NCBI RefSeq assembly: GCF_002979755.1
Contig: NZ_PCPP01000006.1
Location: 99,110 to 163,109 of the forward strand
Origin: Chryseobacterium culicis
GTDB lineage: Bacteria; Bacteroidota; Bacteroidia; Flavobacteriales; Weeksellaceae
Direction of reading: 5' to 3'
DNA: 64,000 nucleotides
The notes beneath the pieces were generated by a model. It saw only the letters and a program-made list of their open reading frames with translations, was not told the DNA's origin and did not search any database. Shown one piece after another: positions 7,653 to 16,924 of the stretch. The position numbers were made by a program, and so were the translations under genes. Every line of letters starts with the position of its first letter. The first letter of the stretch is position 1.

Positions 7653-8858
7653 ATGGAACTTATTCACAGAAACTTGGCAATCGGGATTCACGATGCCTTA
7701 CACGAAACATTTTTTGAGAAAAACAAATATGCAGATAAAGTTATTGAAAGACTTTTGAAGGCAAACAGAAAATGGGGAAGCCAGGACAGAGCCGTTGTTT
7801 CTGAAATTTTTTACAATATTATCCGTTGGAAAAAACGCCTTGAATACTATATGGGTGAAGGGGTAAAACCCAACAATATTTACAAATTGATTATTGCGTA
7901 TTTACTTTGGAGTAAAACCAATTATAAAAAATTTGAAGAATTTGACGGAATCAAGATTGCCGACATTCTTACCAAACTTAAAAAAAATACTGTTCCTACA
8001 AAAGCAATAGAACATTCTATTCCTGAGTGGCTGGCTGAAACTCTTGAAAAAGAGCTGGGTGCCAAATGGGAAAGAGAAATGCTTGCTTTAAATGAGCAGG
8101 CTCCAACAGTTTTAAGAGCCAATTCTTTAAGAACCACCACCAAAGAACTTATTTCTGATCTTTCGGATGAAGGGGTTGTTTCTTTTCCTATTAAAAATTA
8201 TCCTGATGCTGTTCAGCTGGAAGAAAAGAAAAATGTTTTCCTTACGACCGCTTTTAAAGAAGGATTATTTGAAGTTCAGGATGCCTCTTCTCAGAAGATT
8301 GGATATTTCCTTGATGTTAAAGAAGGACAAAGGGTTGTAGATGCATGTGCGGGTGCGGGAGGAAAAACCCTTCACTTAGCAGCCATCATGAAAAACAAAG
8401 GTCAGATTATAGCACTGGATATCTTTGAATGGAAATTAGCTGAATTAAAGCGCCGCGCAAAGAGAGCCGGAGCGCACAATATTGAAACCCGTATGATTGC
8501 TGATAACAAGGTGATCAAACGTCTTCATGAAAAAGCGGACAGACTTTTGATTGATGCTCCATGTTCAGGTCTGGGAGTTTTAAAAAGAAACCCGGACAGT
8601 AAATGGAAAATCGATCAGGATTTTATTGACAGAATTAAAAAGGAACAGCAACAAATCCTTCAGGACTATTCTAAAATGCTTAAAAAAGGAGGAAAAATGG
8701 TATATGCTACATGTTCTATCCTTCCTTCTGAAAACAACCTTCAGGTAGATGAATTCATCAAAAACAATCCTGGATTCAAAATGATTAAAGATGAAAAAGT
8801 AATGCCTAGTGAAGGCTATGACGGATTCTATATGGCTTTGATTGAGAGAATTTCTTAA
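7653..8858 (+). CDS. RsmB/NOP family 16S rRNA (cytosine-C5)-methyltransferase
   Basis: A 401-residue SAM-dependent rRNA m5C methyltransferase. The N-terminal helical NusB-like RNA-binding domain covers about residues 1-130. The Rossmann catalytic domain has the SAM motif DACAGAGGKTLHLA near 230, motif IV DAPCSGLGVLKRNP near 300 and motif VI YATCSILPSENN near 350. Both conserved cysteines (PCSG and TCS) that act in catalysis and product release are present. Characterised RsmB methylates C967 of 16S rRNA; the exact target here is inferred by family. Single-gene transcript with a strong terminator. Confidence 0.9.
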   Translation: MELIHRNLAIGIHDALHETFFEKNKYADKVIERLLKANRKWGSQDRAVVSEIFYNIIRWKKRLEYYMGEGVKPNNIYKLIIAYLLWSKTNYKKFEEFDGIKIADILTKLKKNTVPTKAIEHSIPEWLAETLEKELGAKWEREMLALNEQAPTVLRANSLRTTTKELISDLSDEGVVSFPIKNYPDAVQLEEKKNVFLTTAFKEGLFEVQDASSQKIGYFLDVKEGQRVVDACAGAGGKTLHLAAIMKNKGQIIALDIFEWKLAELKRRAKRAGAHNIETRMIADNKVIKRLHEKADRLLIDAPCSGLGVLKRNPDSKWKIDQDFIDRIKKEQQQILQDYSKMLKKGGKMVYATCSILPSENNLQVDEFIKNNPGFKMIKDEKVMPSEGYDGFYMALIERIS

Positions 8859-8881
8859 TCCAAACCCAACAAACAATACAT

Positions 8882-8914
8882 AAAACTACTCTATTCTTTG
8901 GAGTAGTTTTTTTG
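8882..8914 (+). terminator. Terminator after the rRNA methyltransferase
   Basis: Ten-base-pair stem AAAACTACTC / GAGTAGTTTT with a 9-base loop and a T run. Confidence 0.85.
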
Positions 8915-8995
8915 TTTAAAACCCTTTTCAAAAAAATGTAACAATTTTTGTAACATTTCACCCCAATTGTCTACTAACTGTATAGATTAAAACTG

Positions 8996-9027
8996 TTTGA
9001 TGCTGTAGAAAGTTTAAAATAACTTTG
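8996..9027 (+). promoter_or_regulatory. Promoter of the PNGase F-like gene
   Basis: TTTG (8996-8999), 20 bases, TAACTTTG (9020-9027): both halves of the Bacteroidota promoter at the preferred spacing, 18 bases before the ATG. Confidence 0.7.
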
Positions 9028-9045
9028 CAGTAAACTCACTTATTT

Positions 9046-10713
9046 ATGCATATAAAAACTGCACTCAATTTTCTGGCTGTTTTCTTATACTGTCTGTTTT
9101 CTGCACAGACATATGAAATTCAGTACACAAGTTCATACAACGGAAAAACAACAGCTGATCAACCCTCAACAATAGTTTGGGTCAATGAAAAAGAAAATTT
9201 CATTCTCAACAGTGCGATCAAAGAACAAAAAAGCAGCTATCCCTACGAGATCACTAAGGTAGAAAAACCATCAAACACCATTGTTTCTTATGCTTTTTTA
9301 AAACCCGGATCGATTATCTCAACATCAGATGCTGAATCAGTAGGAAAACAGGATTTTGAACTCACCAATGAAACCAAAAAAATACTGGGCTATACCTGTA
9401 AGAAAGCAGTTACAAAGGTCAATTCAAACACGATTGAAGTCTGGTACACTCATGATCTCAAATTGAAAGGCGGACCTTCTGTTTTGGGGCAAAATTTGGG
9501 ATTGGTTCTGGAAGTGGAGAGAAATAAAAACTCTTTAATTACCGCAGGCTCCATCAAAAAAATCAAGAATACCGGCATTGAAAATATTTTAAAAGGAAAT
9601 ATACAGACAACAGATCAGTTAGGATATAAAGACTTGCTTTGGAAAAGCAGATTTACCATACTGACTGTTTTTGAAAATGAAACCATCAACTTCTCTGATG
9701 CTTCAAAATCAGATGACCAGATAAAAAGATATGCCAACGGAACGATCATTCTGAAAAAAATAAAATTTCCTGCCATTACAGAAGGAGAAAATATTTTTGT
9801 AGAACTGAAACAGCAATCCAATGGAGATGCCTATGATAGAACCGGAACCGTATTCTTCATTCCACAGGATAAAGAAAAATCTTTTTTTGATGGATTGGAA
9901 AAAGGAGCAAAAACACTTCCTGTCTACGAAAATGGAAACGGAAAACAATATTACGGAGTAACTTCCACTGATCACTATAGCCCTGCTATGGAAATGATGC
10001 GATTCTTTACTGCATTTGGAATTCAGAAGTTCAATCATATTCAGCTTAAAGGAAAAACCTGGCAAACAATCAGTCCTTACCGACAGGATATTACAGAATT
10101 GAAACCTTCTTTATCAGGAAAAGAACTTTGGGTGGGAATATTTATTGGCAACTATGATAAAGGCGGCCATAAAGTAAGCCTGGATATCACCATTCATAAA
10201 AGCGATCAGACCGTTCATAAAAACAATATAGCAATTCCTTTGTTCAATACTTTAAATATTATGGAAATGGCCGGACAGGACTACTCCACGATGTTCAATA
10301 AGGACAAAGGACTTATGGTTAATTTCACTTTAAATAAAGATCTCAAAAACGCACAGCTAAAATATACCACAACAGGACATGGCGGCTGGGAAAACGGAGA
10401 TGAATTTGTTCCTAAGACCAATTTTATTGTTGTGGATGGAAATCCGGTGTTTTCATTTGTGCCCTGGAGAACAGACTGTGGTTCTTACCGTCTATACAAC
10501 CCTGCTTCAGGAAATTTCCAGGACGGGCTTTCATCATCTGACCTCAGCAGATCAAACTGGTGTCCGGGAACGGTAACCAATCCTAACTTTATCCCTCTTG
10601 GAGATTTGAAGGCAGGAAAGCATACCATACAGATAAAAATTCCACAAGGCCCTACAGAAGGAACAAGTTTCAGTTCATGGAATGTTTCGGGAGCATTACT
10701 TGGAGTTCAATAA
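9046..10713 (+). CDS. PNGase F-type peptide N-glycosidase with an N-terminal GLPGLI-like domain
   Basis: A 555-residue secreted protein with a signal peptide (MHIKTALNFLAVFLYCLFSAQ). Residues about 22-200 resemble the GLPGLI family (YEIQYTSSY, ILGYTCKKA, then the degenerate motif NLGLVLEVE). Residues about 215-555 resemble PNGase F, which releases N-glycans from asparagine. YDRTG at 263-267 aligns with the WDR of PNGase F, placing Asp264 at the catalytic Asp60. NGDEF near 450 aligns with AEW, placing Glu453 at catalytic Glu206. GHGGW and SNWCPGTVTNP also match. The third active-site acid is less clear. The layout recalls the PNGase F-II subgroup with an extra N-terminal domain. Likely periplasmic or secreted; no T9SS tail is seen. 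Confidence 0.75.
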   Translation: MHIKTALNFLAVFLYCLFSAQTYEIQYTSSYNGKTTADQPSTIVWVNEKENFILNSAIKEQKSSYPYEITKVEKPSNTIVSYAFLKPGSIISTSDAESVGKQDFELTNETKKILGYTCKKAVTKVNSNTIEVWYTHDLKLKGGPSVLGQNLGLVLEVERNKNSLITAGSIKKIKNTGIENILKGNIQTTDQLGYKDLLWKSRFTILTVFENETINFSDASKSDDQIKRYANGTIILKKIKFPAITEGENIFVELKQQSNGDAYDRTGTVFFIPQDKEKSFFDGLEKGAKTLPVYENGNGKQYYGVTSTDHYSPAMEMMRFFTAFGIQKFNHIQLKGKTWQTISPYRQDITELKPSLSGKELWVGIFIGNYDKGGHKVSLDITIHKSDQTVHKNNIAIPLFNTLNIMEMAGQDYSTMFNKDKGLMVNFTLNKDLKNAQLKYTTTGHGGWENGDEFVPKTNFIVVDGNPVFSFVPWRTDCGSYRLYNPASGNFQDGLSSSDLSRSNWCPGTVTNPNFIPLGDLKAGKHTIQIKIPQGPTEGTSFSSWNVSGALLGVQ

Positions 10714-10720
10714 AAACAAA

Positions 10721-10749
10721 ACCTTCTTGCATGAGAATTGCAAGAAGGT
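10721..10749 (+). terminator. Hairpin after the PNGase F-like gene
   Basis: Perfect 11-bp stem ACCTTCTTGCA / TGCAAGAAGGT, 7-base loop, 8 bases after the stop. The following bases are A-rich instead of T-rich, so it may be a weak terminator or an mRNA-end stabiliser. The rest of the 320-base gap is A/T-rich and holds only the asnB promoter. Confidence 0.6.
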
Positions 10750-10982
10750 AAAAACACAAATGATGAAAAAAAATTATTTCGAGCCACAAAGTAAGGAGTA
10801 AAATTCATATAATTAATTACCATAGATTAATAAATATGTCATTTTTATTTCGTATGTAAATTTCATCAATTCCGGCTCAACGAAAAAAATTAATCAAAAA
10901 CATGTCAATCTCCACAAATAGTTAAAATCTTTAACTTTAAAATACAAATTGATTAAAAATTTTCGTTTTTAAATATTTTTTA

Positions 10983-11013
10983 TTGTTATTTATAAACATC
11001 CCTTCTACTTTTG
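10983..11013 (+). promoter_or_regulatory. Promoter of asnB
   Basis: TTG (10983-10985), 20 bases, TACTTTTG (11006-11013), an exact TAnnTTTG, 20 bases before the ATG. Confidence 0.7.
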
Positions 11014-11033
11014 TTCCATAAATAATAAAAATC

Positions 11034-12701
11034 ATGTGTGGAATTGTATGTTTATTCGACGCCAAGCAAAAAACTGAAGTATTAAGACCTCAGGTATTGG
11101 AAATGTCAAAAAAAATCCGTCACAGAGGACCGGATTGGAGTGGAGTTTTTCAGGATGAGAAAGTAATTTTTTCTCACGAAAGACTTGCCATCGTAGATCC
11201 TACCTCTGGAAAACAACCTCTATTTACAAAAGACGGAAAAGTAGTATTAGCGGTAAACGGTGAAATCTATAACCATAGAGAACTCAAAGAAGAATTTCCG
11301 GATTATGAGTTTCAGACTCAGTCTGACTGTGAAGTCATCCTTGCCCTTTACAGAAAATACGGAAAAGATTTTGTTGAGAAACTGAATGGAATTTTTGCAT
11401 TCGCATTATACGACACTGAAAACGACATTTATCTTATCGCCCGCGATCATATGGGAATCTGCCCACTTTACCAGGGTTGGGATAAAAACGGAAACTACTA
11501 TGTTGCTTCTGAACTGAAAGCTTTGGAAGGCATCTGCAAAAAAATAGAAACATTCCTGCCTGGACATTTTCTATACAGCCCTGACGGAACCGAGCTTCAG
11601 CAATGGTATACAAGAGAATGGGACAGTTTTGATCACGTAAAAGAAAACGAAACTGATATCTCAAAACTGAGAAAAGGTCTTGAAGATGCCGTACACAGAC
11701 AATTGATGAGTGATGTTCCTTATGGAGTGCTCCTTTCCGGAGGTTTAGATTCATCGGTCATTTCAGCGATTACTGCAAAGTTTGCCCGTCAGAGAATTGA
11801 AAGCGGCGACACACAGGAAGCATGGTATCCGAGACTTCATAGTTTTGCTGTAGGACTTGTGGGTTCTCCGGATCTTGCAGCTGCTCAAAAAGCAGCAGAA
11901 CACATCGGATCTGTTCATCATGAAGTTAACTTTACCGTTCAGGAAGGTCTGGATGCAGTACGTGATGTGATTTACCATCTGGAAACCTATGATGTAACGA
12001 CTATCAGAGCATCCACCCCAATGTATCTTCTGGCACGGGTGATCAAGTCTATGGGAATTAAAATGGTACTTTCCGGAGAAGGTTCTGATGAATTGTTCGG
12101 TGGCTATTTATACTTCCACAAAGCTCCCAATGCAAAAGAATTCCACGATGAAACGGTAAGAAAACTGGGTAAACTCCATCTTTATGACTGCTTAAGAGCC
12201 AACAAAGCGTTGATGAGCTGGGGTATCGAAGGCAGAGTACCTTTCCTTGATAAAGAATTTATGGATATTGCCATGACTCTTAATCCGCAAGATAAAATGA
12301 TCAATGCTGCTGAAGGGAAAATTGAAAAGTGGGTTTTAAGAAAAGCTTTTGAAGATCTCCTTCCGGATTCTATTGTATGGAGACAGAAAGAACAGTTCTC
12401 GGATGGTGTAGGATATTCATGGATTGACACCTTAAAAGAGGTTGCCGAAAAAGAAGTAACGGATGAGATGATGACAAACGCCAGATTCAGATTCCCGCTA
12501 AATACGCCTCAGAACAAAGAAGAATACCGATACAGAACTATTTTTGAAGAGCATTTCCCAAGTGAAACAGCAGCTGCTACCGTTCCATCTGTTCCGTCCG
12601 TAGCCTGTTCCACTCCTATTGCCTTAGAATGGGATGAAGCCTTCAAAAAAATGAATGATCCAAGCGGAAGAGCGGTGAAAGTGCATGAAACTTCGTACTA
12701 G
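11034..12701 (+). CDS. asnB: Asparagine synthase B (glutamine-hydrolysing)
   Basis: A 555-residue enzyme converting aspartate, glutamine and ATP to asparagine, glutamate, AMP and PPi. The N-terminal class II glutaminase begins MCGIV, so Cys2 is the nucleophile, with HRGPDWSG and VNGEIYNHREL following. The synthetase domain carries the PP-loop LLSGGLDSSVIS near residue 235 and GEGSDELFGGY near 350. Length matches AsnB. A run of Ala/Val/Ser/Pro (near 515-530) before the C-terminus is a linker-like insertion also seen in relatives. Transcribed alone from a good promoter. Confidence 0.95.
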   Translation: MCGIVCLFDAKQKTEVLRPQVLEMSKKIRHRGPDWSGVFQDEKVIFSHERLAIVDPTSGKQPLFTKDGKVVLAVNGEIYNHRELKEEFPDYEFQTQSDCEVILALYRKYGKDFVEKLNGIFAFALYDTENDIYLIARDHMGICPLYQGWDKNGNYYVASELKALEGICKKIETFLPGHFLYSPDGTELQQWYTREWDSFDHVKENETDISKLRKGLEDAVHRQLMSDVPYGVLLSGGLDSSVISAITAKFARQRIESGDTQEAWYPRLHSFAVGLVGSPDLAAAQKAAEHIGSVHHEVNFTVQEGLDAVRDVIYHLETYDVTTIRASTPMYLLARVIKSMGIKMVLSGEGSDELFGGYLYFHKAPNAKEFHDETVRKLGKLHLYDCLRANKALMSWGIEGRVPFLDKEFMDIAMTLNPQDKMINAAEGKIEKWVLRKAFEDLLPDSIVWRQKEQFSDGVGYSWIDTLKEVAEKEVTDEMMTNARFRFPLNTPQNKEEYRYRTIFEEHFPSETAAATVPSVPSVACSTPIALEWDEAFKKMNDPSGRAVKVHETSY

Positions 12702-12828
12702 AGGGGTTGATTAGTGAATAGTCAATCGTCAATCCGCTGCGCTTGTGAATTTGTTGCGTGATTTTCGGGTTGCGAGATTTGAGAGTAAAAGCAATCAATA
12801 TGGAAGTATTTTCTAATATGTGGCTAAA

Positions 12829-12870
12829 TCATTCACCATTCACTTTGCGAAGCAAAAATTCACCATTGAT
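12829..12870. repeat. Intergenic repeat (CACCATTCACTTTGCGAAGC family), copy 1
   Basis: In the 345-base gap after asnB, 12829-12870 is the near-perfect reverse complement of sequences at about 51539-51580 and 51812-51851. Each copy has a GCTTCGCAAAG or CTTTGCGAAGC core flanked on both sides by 'caccatt'-type words, so each copy is itself an inverted repeat. The stretch 12712-12760 contains further degenerate words of the same kind. No gene is visible in the gap. Confidence 0.65.
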
Positions 12871-12919
12871 ATTTAGTTTTATCGTATCAAACATCTAACT
12901 CCCTCAGTTATAATTTATC

Positions 12920-12946
12920 AATCCTGTAGCAATACAGGATTTTTTC
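12920..12946 (+). terminator. Terminator in the gap after asnB
   Basis: Nine-bp stem AATCCTGTA / TACAGGATT, 4-base loop, T run. It probably ends asnB transcription about 220 bases after the stop. Confidence 0.7.
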
Positions 12947-13011
12947 TTGAATTAACAATAACAATATGGCATAATTTAACTGACAATCCAAAATAATATC
13001 TAATAAATAAT

Positions 13012-13019
13012 TATATTTG
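13012..13019 (+). promoter_or_regulatory. Promoter -7 box of the 13047 gene
   Basis: TATATTTG, exact TAnnTTTG, 27 bases before the ATG. The TTG inside this box can be mistaken for a start codon; the box argues for the ATG at 13047. Confidence 0.55.
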
Positions 13020-13046
13020 GAAAACGAAAATATCAATTATAAAAAA

Positions 13047-13859
13047 ATGAGAAGAAACCTTACTGTTTTATTTGTCTTATTATCCATAAGTTTTGCTTTT
13101 GGACAAGGAAAATACGGCAAATATCTGAATTCAAAGAAGCTTGCTTTGACTTATAAGAGTGTGAAAGATCAGGATAAAGATGACTACTACCAACAATACT
13201 ATTGGCTTGTAAAAGCAGAGCAGCTGAAAACTTATCCTCACCTAAAGGATATCAAACCTATCGTTTTATATGAATTTGTAAAGTACGTAAACCCTCAGAA
13301 TCCGACAAAAAAACTGGATGCCAGAGGTAAGGAGCTTAGAGCAACTGCAGAATTATCTTTGAATCAATATTTTAAAAACAAGAATTTTGAAAACAATTCT
13401 GTTTTAATGTACAACCTTGAAACCTATGTAGATCCTTCTAAAGGGTTATACTACACAAAGGTAGATCCTGAAAAGATTAAAGAACTGGTACCGAAAGAAT
13501 TGTTTGCTTTCAACTCATTCAACAGAAATATGGGAGAAGAAAAAACATATTATCTTTGGGTAGATAAGAAAAAAGATGATCTGAACATTGTAGATATCAT
13601 CCCTAGTGAAAAAGAAGACAAAGCTTTCTACACAAGACTAAAACAATATCTTCCAAGTTATAAGTTTTCGAAATATGTTCCTTCTGTAAAAAAAGGAAAC
13701 AAATCTGATAAAACAGATATCGAATATTATTACATCATGCCATTTGAGCAGAACACCGATAACATCGAATACAAAACAAAGGATTTTAAAACTTTCATTT
13801 TAAGCCAGTACAGAAAAGCTGGTGATGAATGGAAAGGAGTAGAAAAACCTAGAAAATAA
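13047..13859 (+). CDS. Exported protein of unknown function
   Basis: A 270-residue protein with a clear signal peptide (MRRNLTVLFVLLSISFAFGQ) and a lysine- and tyrosine-rich mature part with no further membrane segment. It contains repeated aromatic patches (DDYYQQYYWLVKAEQLK, KTYYLWVDKKKD, DIEYYYIMPFEQ). I do not recognise a family. I chose ATG 13047 instead of an in-frame TTG at 13017 because the signal peptide begins there and the TTG lies inside a promoter box. It stands alone between two terminators. Confidence 0.75.
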   Translation: MRRNLTVLFVLLSISFAFGQGKYGKYLNSKKLALTYKSVKDQDKDDYYQQYYWLVKAEQLKTYPHLKDIKPIVLYEFVKYVNPQNPTKKLDARGKELRATAELSLNQYFKNKNFENNSVLMYNLETYVDPSKGLYYTKVDPEKIKELVPKELFAFNSFNRNMGEEKTYYLWVDKKKDDLNIVDIIPSEKEDKAFYTRLKQYLPSYKFSKYVPSVKKGNKSDKTDIEYYYIMPFEQNTDNIEYKTKDFKTFILSQYRKAGDEWKGVEKPRK

Positions 13860-13862
13860 ATC

Positions 13863-13896
13863 AAAAAGTCCTGTGAAATCTCACAGGACTTTTTTA
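13863..13896 (+). terminator. Terminator after the 13047 gene
   Basis: Stem AAAAAGTCCTGTGA / TCACAGGACTTTTT with a 4-base loop and T run, 4 bases after the stop. Confidence 0.9.
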
Positions 13897-13998
13897 ATTT
13901 TATATGGATTTCTTTATCTAAAGATAGATCCCGCTTAAAGCAGGCAGGTTCTTCAAATAAAAATAAGTCTGGAAGTTCTTCTATCCAGCCTATACAAA

Positions 13999-15402
13999 AT
14001 GACAGAAGCAAGCACACAACAGACATCCATAAAAAAAATACTACCACTTATTCTGGCTACCGCTATTTTTATGCAGATGCTGGATTCTACCATTCTGAAT
14101 ACTTCCCTGCCCTCTATTGCAAAAGATCTGAAAGAGTCTCCGCTTAATATGCAGAACGCCATCATCAGTTATGTTTTGACATTAGCCGTTTTTATGCCCG
14201 CCAGTGGATTTCTGGCAGACCGGTTCGGGACAAAAAAAATATTTATTTTTTCATTGGTACTGTTCAGCTTAGGTTCACTGTTTTGTTCCCTGTCTCAAAA
14301 TCTTACTCATCTCGTTATTTCAAGAGTTATTCAGGGAGTTGGAGGAAGTTTGATGACTCCCGTCGGAAAATTGGCACTCATTAAAACTTTTGATAAGAAT
14401 GAACTGCTTAAAGCGATGAACTTTGCCATTATTCCGGCACTTATCGGGCCCGTACTGGGACCATTAGTCGGAGGGTATATGGTAGACTACCTTTCATGGC
14501 ACTGGATATTTCTGATCAATATTCCAATCGGTGTTCTGGGAATACTTTTAGGATTAAAATTCATGCCCAATTATAAATCCGATGATGTTGATTTTGATTT
14601 AAAAGGTTTCTTAATCTTTGCCGCCGCCTCTCTCCTGCTTTCTGTTTCATTGGAACTTTTTGGAGATATGCAGAATATTACTCCAGTTCTTGTCGTGTTT
14701 ATCCTTGGTTTCTTATTCCTTTATTATTACTACAAACATGCTAAAAAGGGAGGACATCCTATTTTTCCTTTAAATCTGTTTCAGGTAAGAACTTTTCGCG
14801 TAGGTATTGTAGGTAATCTGGCTACAAGACTAGGAATCAGTTCCGTTCCGTTATTGCTGCCGCTGATGATTCAGATTGCCTACAAACAGTCTGCAGTAAC
14901 TTCGGGCTGGATTATTGCTCCTATGGCACTAACAGCAATCTTCGGGAAATCATCCGTTATTAAAATCCTGGATAAATATGGCTATCGGCAGACTTTAATG
15001 GTCAATACATTCATCATCGGAACCTTGATATGCCTGCTTGCCATCCCTGATATACACACTTCCCTGTATTGGTTCGTTCCGATTATTGCAGTGTTAGGTT
15101 TTTTCAACTCGATACAGTTCACCTCCATGAACACCATTTCTATTGCCGATCTTCGAAATTTTCAGACCAGCAGCGGAAATTCTTTAATCTCCGTGAATCA
15201 ACAGCTGGCTATCGGTTTTGGAATTGCATTTGGGCTGATTGTTTTAAAACTTTTTGAAAACACAGATCTTATCAAAGGAGAAATCCACAATGCATTCCGA
15301 TATACTTTTCTTACCGTAGGTATATTGACAATTCTCTCAGGATTCGTCTTCAGAAGACTGCATATCTCAGATGGTAAAAACATGAAATCGAAGGAAGAAT
15401 AG
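13999..15402 (+). CDS. MFS multidrug exporter, DHA2 (EmrB/QacA) family
   Basis: A 467-residue integral membrane protein with the succession of hydrophobic helices expected of a 14-helix drug:H+ antiporter. Family motifs include FMQMLDSTILNTSLPSIA (helix 1), the loop motif GFLADRFGTKKIF between helices 2 and 3, and ALIGPVLGPLVGGYMVD (motif C of exporters) near residue 150. No adjacent membrane-fusion (EmrA-like) gene is present, so it may act alone or with a distant partner. Substrate unknown. Confidence 0.88.
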   Translation: MTEASTQQTSIKKILPLILATAIFMQMLDSTILNTSLPSIAKDLKESPLNMQNAIISYVLTLAVFMPASGFLADRFGTKKIFIFSLVLFSLGSLFCSLSQNLTHLVISRVIQGVGGSLMTPVGKLALIKTFDKNELLKAMNFAIIPALIGPVLGPLVGGYMVDYLSWHWIFLINIPIGVLGILLGLKFMPNYKSDDVDFDLKGFLIFAAASLLLSVSLELFGDMQNITPVLVVFILGFLFLYYYYKHAKKGGHPIFPLNLFQVRTFRVGIVGNLATRLGISSVPLLLPLMIQIAYKQSAVTSGWIIAPMALTAIFGKSSVIKILDKYGYRQTLMVNTFIIGTLICLLAIPDIHTSLYWFVPIIAVLGFFNSIQFTSMNTISIADLRNFQTSSGNSLISVNQQLAIGFGIAFGLIVLKLFENTDLIKGEIHNAFRYTFLTVGILTILSGFVFRRLHISDGKNMKSKEE

Positions 15403-15504
15403 TTAAGGACAAAGGCAAAACTGCTATTTTGTCCGTTTAATTTTCCATTCATCACTCATACTACGAACTTAACACAGATCAATGCTTATCGTATATAAGT
15501 ATGG

Positions 15505-15512
15505 TAATTTTG
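15505..15512 (+). promoter_or_regulatory. Promoter -7 box of the first pirin gene
   Basis: TAATTTTG, exact TAnnTTTG, 21 bases before the ATG at 15534. It could drive the redox cluster that follows. Confidence 0.5.
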
Positions 15513-15533
15513 TTTACATAAATCAACAATGTG

Positions 15534-16409
15534 ATGGCAACTAAAAAAATAGAAATCGTAGTATCTCCAAGACCTGCGCACTTTGTAGGCGATGGATTCA
15601 GGGTTCACAATTTTATTCCGGGAGTACCTGGATTGGATATGAAAAGAATGGATCCGTTCATTATGCTGGATTACAATTCGAAATTTCATTTCAATGGATC
15701 AGAAAGACCAAGAGGTGTGGGAGTTCATCCACACAGAGGTTTCGAAACAGTAACCATAGCCTATAGCGGAAAAGTAGAGCATCATGACAGTGCCGGCGGC
15801 GGTGGCGTGATTGGAGAAGGTGATGTTCAGTGGATGACTGCTGCCAAAGGAGTTCTCCATAAAGAATATCATGAAACAGAATGGGCAAAAGAAGGAGGAA
15901 TTTTTCAGATGGTTCAGCTTTGGGTGAATCTTCCTGCAAAAGATAAAATGAGCTGCCCAAAATATCAGGCTATTGAAAACTCTAAAATGGAAAGAGTGGA
16001 TCTAGGTGAAAATGGTTATGTAGAAGTAATTGCCGGAGCGTATAACGGTCATAAAGGGCCAGCCAGTACTTTCACTCCGGTTCATATGATGAATGCAAAA
16101 CTTAAAGCAGGAGGAACAGCAGAATTTAATTTCCCTGCCCATTTCAATACTGCTGCTTTGGTGATTGAAGGAAGCATTACCATTAATGGAGAAGAAACCG
16201 TTAAAGCAGATCATTTTGCATTATTTAAAAACGAAGGTGAAACATTCACTATCGAAGCAAAAGAAGATGCTGTTGTTTTAATCATCAGCGGTGAGCCTAT
16301 CAATGAGCCCATCTACCCTCATGGTCCTTTTGTGATGAATTCCAGAGAAGAAATCATGCAGGCTTTTGAGGATTTTAATACCGGAAAATTCGGATATCTG
16401 GAAGACTAG
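15534..16409 (+). CDS. Pirin family protein (first of two)
   Basis: A 291-residue bicupin. The N-terminal cupin has the metal-site histidines and glutamate (HPHRGFETVTI, GKVEHHDSAGG) and the pirin signature VQWMTAAKGVLHKE. The C-terminal cupin is regular. Bacterial pirins bind iron; some are quercetin 2,3-dioxygenases, others act on enzyme partners. The substrate here is unknown. I start at ATG 15534; a GTG directly before it is in frame but less likely. It opens an eight-gene same-strand redox/stress cluster. Confidence 0.88.
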   Translation: MATKKIEIVVSPRPAHFVGDGFRVHNFIPGVPGLDMKRMDPFIMLDYNSKFHFNGSERPRGVGVHPHRGFETVTIAYSGKVEHHDSAGGGGVIGEGDVQWMTAAKGVLHKEYHETEWAKEGGIFQMVQLWVNLPAKDKMSCPKYQAIENSKMERVDLGENGYVEVIAGAYNGHKGPASTFTPVHMMNAKLKAGGTAEFNFPAHFNTAALVIEGSITINGEETVKADHFALFKNEGETFTIEAKEDAVVLIISGEPINEPIYPHGPFVMNSREEIMQAFEDFNTGKFGYLED

Positions 16410-16469
16410 AAGATTTAAATTTATCTTAACCTTCAATTATTCCTTTTTTTATTAACTTTATATAATGGC

Positions 16470-16502
16470 AAACCTTATAGGTTTTAGAAATCTATAAGGT
16501 TT
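16470..16502 (+). terminator. Hairpin between first pirin and GNAT gene
   Basis: Eleven-bp perfect stem AAACCTTATAG / CTATAAGGTTT with an 11-base loop; T-rich sequence follows only after a few bases, so termination may be partial. Confidence 0.55.
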
Positions 16503-16555
16503 AGCTTTTAATTCTGTTTTACTGTAGAAACAGAATTCTTTTAACACAAAATATT

Positions 16556-16867
16556 ATGAAACCAGAATTCGAAAATATACCTCTTGTAAAAGCGGAAAAA
16601 AGATTTGAAATAGAAGTCAACGGACATTACGCATTCATTGATTACCGTGAGACAACACATCAGATTGCTTTGGTACATACTGAAGCAGAGCCTGAACTGG
16701 CGGGAACAGGTGCCGCGGCTGCCGTAGTAGAGAAAACGTTGAATTATATTGAAGAAAGCGGGAAAAAGCTTCTTCCATTCTGTCCGTATGTTTTTGCTTT
16801 TATCAAGAAGCATCCGGAATGGAAACGTATCGTGGATGAGAAATTTGAAGGATATGACAAACTTTAA
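16556..16867 (+). CDS. Small GNAT-family (YjdJ-type) N-acetyltransferase
   Basis: A 103-residue minimal GNAT domain. The acetyl-CoA binding stretch reads LAGTGAAAAVVEKTL (about residues 50-64), the counterpart of the usual R/Q-x-x-G-x-G/A loop, and a late LLPFCPYVFAFIKKHPEW segment matches the small COG2388 group. Such proteins are cytosolic and their acceptor is unknown. It lies between two pirin genes on the same strand. A related 95-residue copy closes the cluster at 19573. Confidence 0.82.
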   Translation: MKPEFENIPLVKAEKRFEIEVNGHYAFIDYRETTHQIALVHTEAEPELAGTGAAAAVVEKTLNYIEESGKKLLPFCPYVFAFIKKHPEWKRIVDEKFEGYDKL

Positions 16868-16924
16868 ATTTCAGAGGAACCACTCAATTTATTTTAAATA
16901 ACATTTAAACAGCATCACACTATC

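Noticed and set aside
7417..7758. Plus-strand frames before the rRNA methyltransferase
   Set aside because: Composition is not protein-like, they overlap the true gene start in another frame, and they contain its promoter.
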